Below are positions 18,149 through 27,040 of a DNA stretch of 63,617 bases, piece after piece. The notes under the pieces were generated by a model. It did no database searches, was not told the origin of the DNA, and was given only the letters and a program-made list of their open reading frames with translations. This DNA is from an uncultured Bacteroidales bacterium. Lineage in GTDB: Bacteria > Bacteroidota > Bacteroidia > Bacteroidales > Bacteroidaceae. The position numbers and the translations under genes are program-made. Position 1 is the stretch's first letter. The number at the start of each line of letters is the position of its first letter. The DNA lies in NCBI GenBank assembly GCA_902802265.1, contig CADCLN010000012.1, positions 1-63,617 of the forward strand, in the 5' to 3' direction.

Positions 18149-19657
18149 TTAACGTCTTTGTTTCTTTGCCGAAGCCTTAGTGGCTTTTCCGCTCTTCGTT
18201 GCCTTTCTGCTGGGGTCGCCAATCTGTGAACGGACGCAGCGGAAACCAATAAAGGAGCGACCTACATTCTGGTATTCGTTGGTACGCCAAGCTGACTTGA
18301 TAAAGCTTTCGGGATCCTTCCATGATCCGCCGCGCACACTCTTCTTCGCCAGAGCATAAGGGTCTTTTACGTCTTTGCCTTCGTTGTCCTTATATTTTGC
18401 CACATTGTAGGTCAGCGAAGGATTCATATCGCTCATTGCCAAGATACCTGCCTCTGTATAGACGGTGGAGGTCCACTCTGCCACATTTCCAGCCATGTCG
18501 TAAAGACCGTTGGAGTTTGCGCTGTAGATACCTGTACGCGACGTAATGAGGTTACCGTCTTTGGTGTAGTTTCCACGATCTGGCTTAAAGTTGGCAAAAT
18601 AACATCCCTGGTCACTGGCTACACCTTCTTGTTCCCACGGCAGTTCGTTGCCATCCTTGCCACGAGCGGCGTATTCCCATTCAGCCTCGGTCGGCAAACG
18701 ATAGCGCTGGATGTACTTGGCATCGGCTCCCAATCCACGCATCAGGAAATCTGTGCGCCAGTTGCAGAACGCATTGGCTTGTTCCCAGTTCACACCCACC
18801 ACAGGGTATTCATTGAAGTTGGGATGCGAGAAGTAAAGTCGCATATAGGATTCGTTCTCCGCATTTTGGAAGTCATTAATCCAGCATGTCGTGTCGGGAT
18901 ATATATTAATAATGTATGTATTGACAAAGTCCCACATCGACGACAAGGGGCGAGTGATGGTCTCGCGGTGAATGACGCCGTCATCGTCAATATAGGCCGT
19001 GTCTTTCGAAATTATCACCTCTTCATTGGCGGTTGTTTCCGTGTCCCAGTTCAAGACGCGCTCTTCTGGATTGAGACGGTACTTGCGCTTGGCAGCCATA
19101 GCATAGTCAAACACCTCGTAGCGATAGTTCATCTGACTGGCGTCCAACATACGTTCACCCGTAAAGGGGTGAGTGGTAAAGACACTTTCGATGGCACGTT
19201 CCTGGTCTTCATCGGGGTTCTTCCAAGGAATGCTCTTGTTCCAGTTCAAATGTGGAGGCACAGGGTCGCCATTCTTGTCTTCCTCAATCTTGTAGGATTC
19301 ATCACCGCCATAGGCTGGATCGGCCAGACGTTCACGGATGATGGAGTCACGCACCCAATAAACAAATTGGCGATACATGGCATTCGTCACTTCTTTCTCG
19401 TCCATCCAGAAAGCATCCACAGAGATTTCGCGTGTCGGCATTTGTTTACCCCACAAACTGTCTGTCTTTTCCGTACCCATCTTCAGCGAGCCACGTTTGA
19501 TCAGCACCATACCGTAGGGGGTTGGTTCTGAGATGGAAGAAGCACTCACACCTGTCACTTCTCCACCTGTTGCCTGACTGCCTTTCTTAAAAGAAAAACA
19601 GGAAGCAAGACACAGCGTGATGCCTACCGAGAGTACCATAAACAATAATTTCTTCAT
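18149..19657 (-). CDS. gldK: T9SS ring lipoprotein GldK/PorK
   Basis: The 502-residue product has a lipoprotein signal (MKKLLFMVLSVGITLCLASCF, lipobox LASC). The rest is an FGE-sulfatase/SUMF1-like fold: GMVLIKRGSLKMG, FWMDEKEVTNAMYRQFV, YRLPTEAEWEYAARG, GLYDMAGNVAEWTSTVY and SVRGGSWKD...GFRCVR. GldK/PorK is the outer-membrane-anchored ring partner of GldN. Formylglycine-generating activity is not expected in this family. The C-terminus carries a basic tail (SRKATKSGKATKASAKKQRR). It follows porP by 54 bp. Confidence 0.94.
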   Translation of the reverse strand: MKKLLFMVLSVGITLCLASCFSFKKGSQATGGEVTGVSASSISEPTPYGMVLIKRGSLKMGTEKTDSLWGKQMPTREISVDAFWMDEKEVTNAMYRQFVYWVRDSIIRERLADPAYGGDESYKIEEDKNGDPVPPHLNWNKSIPWKNPDEDQERAIESVFTTHPFTGERMLDASQMNYRYEVFDYAMAAKRKYRLNPEERVLNWDTETTANEEVIISKDTAYIDDDGVIHRETITRPLSSMWDFVNTYIINIYPDTTCWINDFQNAENESYMRLYFSHPNFNEYPVVGVNWEQANAFCNWRTDFLMRGLGADAKYIQRYRLPTEAEWEYAARGKDGNELPWEQEGVASDQGCYFANFKPDRGNYTKDGNLITSRTGIYSANSNGLYDMAGNVAEWTSTVYTEAGILAMSDMNPSLTYNVAKYKDNEGKDVKDPYALAKKSVRGGSWKDPESFIKSAWRTNEYQNVGRSFIGFRCVRSQIGDPSRKATKSGKATKASAKKQRR

Positions 19658-19711
19658 ATATTTAATATTTTGCGTTAATTCGATTTGCCATTTTATTCGT
19701 TATGACGATTC

Positions 19712-20653
19712 CTACAGCCACCTTACACTCTTGTGCTTGTTGCGTCCCTTCTTGAAAAGGTCAAGGTCGGTCTGATAACCAACCACAATTTCATGAGAGC
19801 CATTCAAAGAACCTATGCCAGAGGTGTACAACTGATAGGAATATCCTGCAGAAATCCCGTGGAAAACACCTCCCACCATGAAGGTAGTCGAAATAGTCGG
19901 GCTATACCCCACTCCTGCATAAAGTTTCTTACCGTCATAGTCCATATAGACCTTGCACTGCACATCTTCTCGCCACGACTGCAAATCTGTCTGCACAAGA
20001 AAAGAAGGCACCAAAGAAAATAACGTATTTTTTAATTTAATATTGCACCCGCCCATTAAATAATACACTCTGGCGATGGAAACCTCGTTCCTTTCGCCCA
20101 ACTCAATGGTAGGTGCCAGCAAGTGCTGACCGGATAAACCCACGAAATATTTGGGATGATAGAAGTACACGCCAGCACCCATATCAATGCGGCTGCCCGT
20201 CATCTTGGAGGCAGGGAAAGCGGGGTCGTTCTCGTCCAGCAAATCAAGCCCAGAGGCATCTGCAATCTCGCTCAGCAAAGCCCCCTGAACACCCACAGCA
20301 AGACGTGTCTTCTTCCCCAGCTTGATATTATAGGCATATTGCACACCTATCTTGGTCGTAGAGAACATACCTATCTGGTCATTCATGAAACAAACGCCAG
20401 CACCATGCCGAGGATTCAAGAAATAGATAGGGCAGTCGGCTGCAAAGAACATCGTCCGAGGAGCACCACTATAGCCCAACATCTGCAAGGAATAAGTACC
20501 CACCACGTTGAGCAGTCCGTCGGTGCCCGAAACGGCTGGATTATAAAAAGACTTTAAGGCTGTGTAGTCCGAAAACTGCACATCCCATTGTGCTCTTGCA
20601 ACACTGAATGGAAAAGCAAGGCACAAAAACATGGTCCAAAAATGACGACTCAT
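19712..20653 (-). CDS. porP: T9SS PorP/SprF-family outer membrane protein
   Basis: The 313-residue product has a signal peptide (MSRHFWTMFLCLAFPFSVARAQ) and the PorP/SprF pattern: AQWDVQFSDYTALKSFYNPAVSGTDG near the start, then a beta-barrel-like series ending GYSYQLYTSGIGSLNGSHEIVVGYQTD. PorP/SprF proteins sit in the outer membrane with the T9SS and are needed to secrete or attach certain substrates. The gene heads the porP-K-L-M-N series, the same order as in Porphyromonas. It ends in TAG, which shows that TAG is used as a stop in this genome. Confidence 0.88.
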   Translation of the reverse strand: MSRHFWTMFLCLAFPFSVARAQWDVQFSDYTALKSFYNPAVSGTDGLLNVVGTYSLQMLGYSGAPRTMFFAADCPIYFLNPRHGAGVCFMNDQIGMFSTTKIGVQYAYNIKLGKKTRLAVGVQGALLSEIADASGLDLLDENDPAFPASKMTGSRIDMGAGVYFYHPKYFVGLSGQHLLAPTIELGERNEVSIARVYYLMGGCNIKLKNTLFSLVPSFLVQTDLQSWREDVQCKVYMDYDGKKLYAGVGYSPTISTTFMVGGVFHGISAGYSYQLYTSGIGSLNGSHEIVVGYQTDLDLFKKGRNKHKSVRWL

Positions 20654-20705
20654 ACATTCTTTTTAACTGAAAAAAGCAAAAAATATTGTGTTACACACAA
20701 AATAA

Positions 20706-20735
20706 ATAGACGCCTAATCACTTAGACGCCTATTC
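20706..20735 (-). terminator. hairpin between the Gly-rich protein gene and porP
   Basis: The minus-strand RNA can form a 12-bp stem from two copies of UAGGCGUCUA-like sequence (with two G-U pairs), followed by a U-rich tail (TTTATTTT in DNA). It fits an intrinsic terminator for the gene ending at 20786. A TACTTTTG promoter-like box at 20747-20754 lies upstream of it, so an alternative is a leader hairpin for porP. Confidence 0.55.
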
Positions 20736-20785
20736 CAAATATTAACAAAAGTACTATATATGAAAAAGTGTTTGTGAGTAAGGTC

Positions 20786-21337
20786 TTAGAATTCGCCGCC
20801 GCCGTTTCCACCGAAACCGCCATTACCACCGAAGCCACCATTACCGCCAGAACGTCCGCCGCCCATGCCACGACCAGCGCCGCCAGGCATCATGCCGCCC
20901 ATGCCACGGAAGTTGCCTCCTCGCTGAATGAAAATCTGCGCAGCCTGTACGGGAGTCAGGATTTCAAGGAACTTTGTGTAATACTCCTTGTCCACAGCCA
21001 GCTGTGCCTCCTGAGCCTGAAATCTCTTCTGAACAAGTTCTGTGGCCTGTTCGTTGGTCATCTTTTCCATGTCAATACGCTCGTTCTCTGTGTTCTCGCC
21101 CTTTGGGTTAGCGGCATTCGTGCGTGCTGTCTGATAGTCCAAGTAAAGCACCTTGAACGAATTGGTCTTGTCATCATCCAGCTTCATCTGCTTAGCCAGC
21201 CGTTCTGCAGTACGAGTGTACATCTCTGTAGGATTCATGCGCTGACGCTGACGGCCGCCATTATTATCCTGTGCGTTCATTACTGAGGTTGTTGCAAACA
21301 GCATCACACATGCTGCAATCATCATTTTAGTTTTCAT
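20786..21337 (-). CDS. periplasmic Spy/LTXXQ-like protein with Gly-rich tail
   Basis: The 183-residue product has a signal peptide (MKTKMMIAACVMLFATTSVMNAQ), then a helical, charged region (EMYTRTAERLAKQMKLDDDKTNSFKVLYLDYQ...KFLEILTPVQAAQIF) that resembles Spy/CpxP-type helical proteins of the periplasm. The last 40 residues are Gly-rich (GGMMPGGAGRGMGGG...GGFGGNGG) and lie on a short DNA repeat. A chaperone or stress role is possible by analogy only. Confidence 0.6.
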   Translation of the reverse strand: MKTKMMIAACVMLFATTSVMNAQDNNGGRQRQRMNPTEMYTRTAERLAKQMKLDDDKTNSFKVLYLDYQTARTNAANPKGENTENERIDMEKMTNEQATELVQKRFQAQEAQLAVDKEYYTKFLEILTPVQAAQIFIQRGGNFRGMGGMMPGGAGRGMGGGRSGGNGGFGGNGGFGGNGGGEF

Positions 21338-21386
21338 AATTAAAGAGGTTTTATAAGTTAATTAATTAATTAGGATTACAACGATA

Positions 21387-21421
21387 AGACCCGACCAAAC
21401 CAAAAAGGTTTAATCGGGTCT
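21387..21421. terminator. hairpin terminator between the OmpA-family gene and the Gly-rich gene
   Basis: AGACCCGA and TCGGGTCT pair, extended by CCAAACC/GGTTTAA, around an AAAAA loop. It lies 55 bp after the stop of the OmpA-family gene on the minus strand. The T tract after the stem is weak on the minus strand, so efficiency is uncertain. Confidence 0.55.
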
Positions 21422-21475
21422 CAAAAAATAATAAAGATTTTATGAAAAAATCTCTTTTCGGAGTTGTTTTAAGAT

Positions 21476-22609
21476 TTACTTACCTTCTTCGATGAAAGTA
21501 GCAACGCGGTTCCAATCGTTCTCCTGGAAGATTTCAGTTGTTACACCCATACCCTTGCAAGTAATGCGGTCAGCAGAGATGCCATAAGTCTTTGTGAGCA
21601 TGTCGGCAACAGCCTGAGCACGTCTTTCAGACAACTTCTGGTTGAAGTCAGCCTTACCCTCTGGAGAAGCATAACCCTGGATGCGAACCTTTGACGTTGG
21701 GTGAGCCTTCATGTAGTTAGCAATCATAGCAACAGATGGCTTCTGAGAAGCATCGATAATGCTCTTGCCCTGACGGAAGATTACAACTGGAGCCAGCTTA
21801 GTGCCTTCAACAGTCTTGGTAACAGGCTTCTCAACTTCCTTGATCACTTCCTTAATAACTTCCTTTGGCTTCTTAGCCAACTCGCTGCGGAGGTTAGCAA
21901 TCTGAGCGTTCAGAGCGTCGATTTCGGCTGGATCGCGAGGTTCAACAACTGCAAAATTGTGAGTGCCGTTAGAAGTCTTGAACTTGTAAGTCAGACCAGC
22001 GAGCAACTGAACGTGAGATTTCTTCACGTGCAGACCTTCGCTGCCAGCATAGTAAGTAATCTGTGGCTTTACGTTAATCTGCCAAGCCCTAGCTGCACCG
22101 AGGTTGAAGTTCAGATCAAGACCGAAAGTGCTGGTAACAGTGTTACGGTATAAGTCAGTCTTCTTTCTGTCACCGAATACATAGCCCCAACCAATACCTG
22201 CGCGAGCAACTACTTCAAACAGACGAGGCTGACCCTTGTAACCTGCAAACAGGTTGTTCAGGTTGATAAGACCATTCACGCTAAGGTTACCGAAGTCGAA
22301 AACAGTCTTTGCGGGGAAGTAAGGATTATTAAATGTGTAAGAACGCTTGTTGGCGTTGTTGGCGTTGATACCTACCATGTAGTTTACGCTTACACCAAAT
22401 ACAGGAGAAATCTGCTTTGCGAGTTCCAGATTTACAGCAGGACGCAGGTCCTTAATAATGTTCTGGCCATAAGTAGGTTCATAAACACCACCCTGGATGC
22501 CAATTGACCAGTTGTCGGTGAACTTGTTGCCTACATAGCCTACGTTCTGAGCATTGGCTGAACAAACACTTGCAACCATTGCAATAACTAAAGTAATTTT
22601 TTTCATCAT
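21476..22609 (-). CDS. OmpA-family outer membrane protein
   Basis: The 377-residue product has a signal peptide (ending SANAQ), an N-terminal eight-strand-type barrel (to about residue 220), a coiled linker (ALNAQIANLRSELAKKPKEVIKEVIKEVEKPV) and a C-terminal OmpA/MotB peptidoglycan-binding domain (FRQGKSIIDASQKPSVAMIANYMKAHPTSKVRIQGYASPEGKADFNQKLSERRAQAVADML). Such proteins tie the outer membrane to the cell wall. A near-perfect Bacteroidetes promoter stands 106 bp upstream, consistent with strong expression. Confidence 0.92.
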   Translation of the reverse strand: MMKKITLVIAMVASVCSANAQNVGYVGNKFTDNWSIGIQGGVYEPTYGQNIIKDLRPAVNLELAKQISPVFGVSVNYMVGINANNANKRSYTFNNPYFPAKTVFDFGNLSVNGLINLNNLFAGYKGQPRLFEVVARAGIGWGYVFGDRKKTDLYRNTVTSTFGLDLNFNLGAARAWQINVKPQITYYAGSEGLHVKKSHVQLLAGLTYKFKTSNGTHNFAVVEPRDPAEIDALNAQIANLRSELAKKPKEVIKEVIKEVEKPVTKTVEGTKLAPVVIFRQGKSIIDASQKPSVAMIANYMKAHPTSKVRIQGYASPEGKADFNQKLSERRAQAVADMLTKTYGISADRITCKGMGVTTEIFQENDWNRVATFIEEGK

Positions 22610-22714
22610 AACTAAACTTTTTTAAATTGTTATTAATAATAAAAGAATGATTCTTCTCGACAAAAAGGCATTAATCCATACGAATCAACACCTAGTATCT
22701 CTCAAAAAACGCTG

Positions 22715-22745
22715 CAAAGATACATATTTTACTTATCGTCACAAA
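22715..22745 (-). promoter_or_regulatory. promoter of the OmpA-family gene
   Basis: The minus strand reads TTTG (22745-22742), 19 bases, TATCTTTG (22722-22715), which matches the Bacteroidetes consensus TTTG-N19-TAnnTTTG in both boxes. The leader to the ATG at 22609 is about 100 nt. Confidence 0.8.
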
Positions 22746-22834
22746 CAAAAAAAGGTTAAAGTTTTGAATTTTTGCACAAAAAAATGTTTTTTCTGGCAGA
22801 AAATCAAGAAAAGCAACAAATCCAAGTGACAAAA

Positions 22835-24826
22835 TCACTGTGGATCCACGTCATAATACACATTCAAATTTCTTGCCACCGGTGATGCAACCACTTCCCT
22901 TTGAATGCGCACAAGCTCTTGGCGCACTTTGCCCGTCGCCATCGTCAAATCCAGTTTCAGCACAATTTTCCGAATATGCATCGACTGAATGCGACTAACG
23001 GGAGGTTGGTCGGGACCCAGCACGCGCTGACCAAACACCTTCCGCAATTTTTCAGCCATCTCCTGTGCCAAATGCTCCAGCAGTTCCGCATCCCGATGGC
23101 GCAGGTACACATAGATAAGCCGTGTGAACGGCGGATAACCAAAATCGCGTCGCTCTGTCATCTGCTGAAAGAACATACCCCAATAGTCATTTGCTGCAAT
23201 CTGCCGGACGATGTCACTGTCTGCACTGCTGGTCTGCAAGAACACACGTCCCACAGCATTCTTCCTTCCTGCACGTCCAGCCACCTGCGCCACCACATGG
23301 AACGTGCGTTCATAACTGCGGAAGTCGGGCTGATTCAGCATCGTGTTGGCATCCAAGACACCCACTACGCCCACATTGTCGAAGTCCAGCCCCTTCGTCA
23401 CCATCTGCGTACCAATAAGAATATCGGCTTTTCCTGCCGAGAAATCTCTGATGATGCGTTCACACTGCAAACGAGTTTTCACCGTGTCTAAGTCCATGCG
23501 CAACACCCTGGCGTCGGGAAACAACTGCATCGTCTGATCTTCCACCTTCTCTGTGCCCAGGCCCACATCTGTAAAATGTTTCTCCCCACAATTGGGGCAT
23601 TGCACTGCCGGTCTGCTTACATACCCACAGTAGTGGCACGTCAGCAGCTGCGTCGTCTTGTGATACGTCAGACTCACATCACAGTGCGGACACCGAGGCA
23701 CCCACCCACACTGCCTGCACTCCAGGAAACGGGCAAAACCGCGACGGTTCTGAAACAAGATGACTTGTTCCTTACGCTTCAACGCCTCTCGCATTTCTTC
23801 AATCAAAGGCAACGAAAACGCTCCCACCACCCGCTTCTTGTGGCGCATCTCCTTCATGTCTATCACCCGAATCTCTGGCAATTGCATCCCCAAATAGCGC
23901 TGTGTCAGTTGTACATAACCATAACGTCCCTTCTTTGCCGAGTGATACGTTTCAAAAGATGGTGTCGCCGTACCGAGCAAAGTCTTGGCACCAAACATCC
24001 GCGCCAACATCATTGCCGCATTCCTCGCATGATAGCGCGGAGCAGGTTCCTGCTGCTTATAACTCGTTTCGTGCTCCTCATCCACAATGACCAGCCCCAA
24101 GTTCCGAAAGGGCAAAAACAGACTGGAGCGCACACCCAATATCAATCCATAGGGCTGTTCACTTACCTGCCGACCATACACCTTCAGTCGCTGCGCCTCC
24201 GTAAACTTTGAGTGATATACCCCCATTTCGTCCCCAAACACAGCTCTGAGTCGTTCAGTAATCTGCGTTGTCAAAGCAATTTCGGGCAACAGATACAGCA
24301 CCTGCTTCCCTTCCCCTATATATTTATTAATAAGGTGTATATATATTTCCGTCTTCCCGCTCGACGTCACCCCATGCAGCAAAGTGATGTCTTTCGTCTC
24401 AAAAGAAGAAAGAATGGAAGTATAGGCTTGGGTCTGAGCGGGGGAAAGATTTCCTCTTTCCCGCTCCATCCCCCTCTGTATAGCGAGGGGAGAAGGGAAC
24501 TGCATTTGGGCTGTCGTCTTCACCACCACCCCCTTATACACATCGCCCAGCGGACAGATATAATAATCCGCAATCCACTGCCAGAATTTGAACTGCAGTT
24601 CGTTCACCACGGGGCAGTCGTCCAGCACCTCCGTCACCTGTTTCACTTCCACGCCCTCGGGCTTTTGGCTATGTGTGCGGATAACCACACCTGTATAAAC
24701 CTTGCTCTTGCCAAAAGGCACAACCACACGACAGCCTCGCACAGCCTTCGCCTGCAATGATTCAGGCACGGCGTATGTGAAGCTGTCGAATGGTACGGGA
24801 AGCAAGATGTCGGCAAAGAGGGACAT
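22835..24826 (-). CDS. priA: primosomal helicase PriA, short form without the winged-helix region
   Basis: The 663-residue product is PriA, the 3'-5' helicase that restarts stalled replication forks. The 3'-binding domain (residues 1-105) is followed after only 45 residues by Walker A (GVTSSGKTE, about 152-160), then DEEH and GSATPSF-like helicase motifs, and eight zinc-binding cysteines (CRQCGWVPRCPHC...CHYCG...CPNCG). Known PriA proteins have a winged-helix domain between the first two parts; here it is absent, and residues about 109-127 (QFPSPLAIQRGMERERG) look like translated GC-rich repeat DNA (24455-24500). The ATG overlaps the porin stop (TGATG). Confidence 0.93.
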   Translation of the reverse strand: MSLFADILLPVPFDSFTYAVPESLQAKAVRGCRVVVPFGKSKVYTGVVIRTHSQKPEGVEVKQVTEVLDDCPVVNELQFKFWQWIADYYICPLGDVYKGVVVKTTAQMQFPSPLAIQRGMERERGNLSPAQTQAYTSILSSFETKDITLLHGVTSSGKTEIYIHLINKYIGEGKQVLYLLPEIALTTQITERLRAVFGDEMGVYHSKFTEAQRLKVYGRQVSEQPYGLILGVRSSLFLPFRNLGLVIVDEEHETSYKQQEPAPRYHARNAAMMLARMFGAKTLLGTATPSFETYHSAKKGRYGYVQLTQRYLGMQLPEIRVIDMKEMRHKKRVVGAFSLPLIEEMREALKRKEQVILFQNRRGFARFLECRQCGWVPRCPHCDVSLTYHKTTQLLTCHYCGYVSRPAVQCPNCGEKHFTDVGLGTEKVEDQTMQLFPDARVLRMDLDTVKTRLQCERIIRDFSAGKADILIGTQMVTKGLDFDNVGVVGVLDANTMLNQPDFRSYERTFHVVAQVAGRAGRKNAVGRVFLQTSSADSDIVRQIAANDYWGMFFQQMTERRDFGYPPFTRLIYVYLRHRDAELLEHLAQEMAEKLRKVFGQRVLGPDQPPVSRIQSMHIRKIVLKLDLTMATGKVRQELVRIQREVVASPVARNLNVYYDVDPQ

Positions 24827-25476
24827 CAGAAGATATACATCAACGAAATCTGATGCGTGTTGTTCTTCAACTTACCATGAACCAAGTTGTTGAACTCGTC
24901 ACGATAATCAATTTCAGCCGTCTTGCCACAAGCCAGATTGTAGTTGTAGCCCACACGGTAGTGAGAAAAGAATGTCAGACCCGCACCGAAATTCCAGCTG
25001 AATTCTGAATCCTTGAACTTCCAGCTCGTCTCGTCGATGGCTGCCTGAACACTCTTGCCGCTGATATTGAACGAGAACTGCGGACCAGTAGCGAGATAAA
25101 GACTTACCGCACTGCTCAAACCCAGATTGTAGCGGATGTTGAATGGGATATCGATATACTGCAACGTTGTGTTGCCCACAGCACCTACAATCTGACCTTT
25201 TCCGTCCGTCGTAGCGTATGCATACTGCGAACCCTTGTTGTTGTAAAGCACGGCGATATCACAGCCGAAACCCAGGAAAGGCACAGTCACATCAGCCTGC
25301 AAACCAGCAAAAAAGCCTGTGCGGTTGTCTGTAGAGAAGTTGCTTCCCAAATCCTTCAGGCTAACACTATTCACGTTTAAACCCGCCTTCACACCGAACT
25401 TAATCTGTGCCTCGGCAGGCACTGCGAAAGCGAAAGACACAGCCATTACAGCTGCCACAAAAATGTTCTTTTTCAT
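24826..25476 (-). CDS. small outer membrane porin-family protein
   Basis: The start is placed at the ATG at 25476 because it gives a signal peptide (MKKNIFVAAVMAVSFAFAVPAEAQ). The longer frame adds an unlikely N-terminus that runs over the promoter. The 216-residue product then reads IKFGVKAGLNVNSVSLKDLG... with alternating strands and a C-terminal aromatic residue (YIF), typical of an eight-strand outer membrane barrel of the PorT/Opa-like beta-barrel class. It is coupled to priA and has its own promoter at 25509-25540. Its function is not known. Confidence 0.82.
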   Translation of the reverse strand: MKKNIFVAAVMAVSFAFAVPAEAQIKFGVKAGLNVNSVSLKDLGSNFSTDNRTGFFAGLQADVTVPFLGFGCDIAVLYNNKGSQYAYATTDGKGQIVGAVGNTTLQYIDIPFNIRYNLGLSSAVSLYLATGPQFSFNISGKSVQAAIDETSWKFKDSEFSWNFGAGLTFFSHYRVGYNYNLACGKTAEIDYRDEFNNLVHGKLKNNTHQISLMYIF

Positions 25477-25508
25477 AACCAAAACTATTAAAAGGTTAAA
25501 TCTGGGCG

Positions 25509-25540
25509 CAAAGATAAAGAAAAAAAACTTATGCACCAAA
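25509..25540 (-). promoter_or_regulatory. promoter of the porin-priA pair
   Basis: The minus strand reads TTTG (25540-25537), 20 bases, TATCTTTG (25516-25509). The ATG at 25476 lies about 30 nt downstream, which supports the shorter start of the porin. Confidence 0.78.
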
Positions 25541-25725
25541 TAAAAACAGAAAAGTTTCTGGTGATAACATGCTGATGATACGATTCTTCCTGCGAAAACG
25601 CTGAAGCGATGAGCGAATAGTCATATTGTATTGTGCATCGTATCTGCTGTCGTAGGACATGGGCAAAAGATACGCATTTGCACAAAAATGATACGGAAAA
25701 GCAATCAACATCGTGTTTTTTTTAT

Positions 25726-25733
25726 TACCTTTG
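25726..25733 (+). promoter_or_regulatory. -7 box of the uxuA-uxuB operon
   Basis: TACCTTTG on the plus strand, 51 bp before the uxuA ATG. No convincing TTTG -33 box is seen, which may mean that an activator is needed. Confidence 0.6.
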
Positions 25734-25784
25734 CACCCGAATTTCAATTCTTAATAACCTAACCTCAATAAAAATTAGACTCAA

Positions 25785-27038
25785 ATGGAAAGAACATGGA
25801 GATGGTTTGGCAAGAAAGACAAGATTACACTTGCCATGCTGAAGCAAATCGGGGTAGAAGGCATTGTCACGGCCCTGCATGATGTTCCCCTTGGGGAAGT
25901 GTGGACCCGCGAGAAGATTCGCGACCTCAGAGAGTATATCGAAAGCTACGGGATGCGCTGGAGCGTAGTCGAGTCGCTACCCGTAGTAGAGACCATCAAG
26001 TATGGCGGTCCTGACCGTGACCACCAGATAGAAGTATATAAGAAATCGCTGCGCAACCTGTCGGCAGAGGGCATCCACTGCATCTGTTACAATTTCATGC
26101 CTGTGCTCGACTGGGCACGCACCGACCTGCTGCATACTAATCCCAACGGTTCCACCAACCTATACTTCAACTATGCCGAGTTTGCCTACTTCGACATTTA
26201 TATATTAAAGCGCGCAGGCGCACGCGAGGAGTGGGCCGCATTCCAGTTCCCAGCGGGAGTGGGCGAAGGACGCAATGTGCTGGCCGAAGCCGACGAACTG
26301 GCCAAGACCATGACACCCGAGAAAGACCACGCTCTGGTGGAAAACATCGTCATCAAGACGCAGGGTTTCGTATCTGGAAATTTCAAGGAAGACGACGAAG
26401 CCCCCGTGCAGAAATTCCGCGAATTTCTCGACCTCTACAAGGGCATCGACAAGGCACAACTGCGGGCCAACATGAAATACTTCCTGGAGGCCATCATGCC
26501 CACGTGCGAGGAATATGGCATGAACATGTGCGTACACCCCGACGACCCCCCTATTGAGATTCTGGGTTTGCCGCGCATTGTCCGCACAGAAGAGGACATC
26601 CAGTGGTTCCTTGATGCCGTGCCCAACAAACACAACGGCCTTACCTTCTGTGCCGGTTCGCTCTCAGCCGGTGCTTACAACAATGTGGTGGAGATGGCCC
26701 GGAAGTTCGCTCCGCGCACACACTTTGTTCACCTGCGCAGTTGCCACATCTTCCCCAACGGTGACTTCACTGAGGCCAGCCACCTGGGTGGGCGCGCCGA
26801 CCTCGTAGAACTCTGCCGCATCTTTGAGCAGGAGAACCCACAACTGCCCATGCGCGTTGACCACGGCATGACGTTTACCGACCAGCCCGACGGCATCATG
26901 GACGAATCGAGCCACGGCCACAATGCTGGCTACACATTGCTGGGCCGCATGTTTGCCCTTGGGCAAGTGCAGGGCATCCTCGCCACAGTAGATAGAGAGT
27001 TAGGCATTGAATACAAACAACCTGGATTCTTTGATTGA
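25785..27038 (+). CDS. uxuA: mannonate dehydratase UxuA
   Basis: The 417-residue product matches UxuA (D-mannonate to 2-dehydro-3-deoxy-D-gluconate, a step in glucuronate breakdown). Features seen include the start MERTWRWFGKKDKITLAMLKQIGVEGIVTALHDVPLGEVW, the RWSVVESLPVVETIK segment, MCVHPDDPP, GLTFCAGSL and FVHLRSCHIFPNGDF, with His and Cys residues that fit the metal site. It forms an operon with the next gene (2 bp between the TGA and the next ATG). The pathway would let the cell use hexuronates from plant or host glycans. Confidence 0.96.
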   Translation: MERTWRWFGKKDKITLAMLKQIGVEGIVTALHDVPLGEVWTREKIRDLREYIESYGMRWSVVESLPVVETIKYGGPDRDHQIEVYKKSLRNLSAEGIHCICYNFMPVLDWARTDLLHTNPNGSTNLYFNYAEFAYFDIYILKRAGAREEWAAFQFPAGVGEGRNVLAEADELAKTMTPEKDHALVENIVIKTQGFVSGNFKEDDEAPVQKFREFLDLYKGIDKAQLRANMKYFLEAIMPTCEEYGMNMCVHPDDPPIEILGLPRIVRTEEDIQWFLDAVPNKHNGLTFCAGSLSAGAYNNVVEMARKFAPRTHFVHLRSCHIFPNGDFTEASHLGGRADLVELCRIFEQENPQLPMRVDHGMTFTDQPDGIMDESSHGHNAGYTLLGRMFALGQVQGILATVDRELGIEYKQPGFFD

Positions 27039-27040
27039 TT

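Larger units (their letters stand above)
25477..25784. other. divergent intergenic region between the porin gene and uxuA
   Basis: No gene is seen in these 308 bp. It carries the porin promoter on the minus strand, the uxuA -7 box on the plus strand, and an inverted repeat GATACGAT (25577-25584)/ATCGTATC (25637-25644) that could be an operator. The region between the promoters has no ORF with coding character. Confidence 0.6.
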
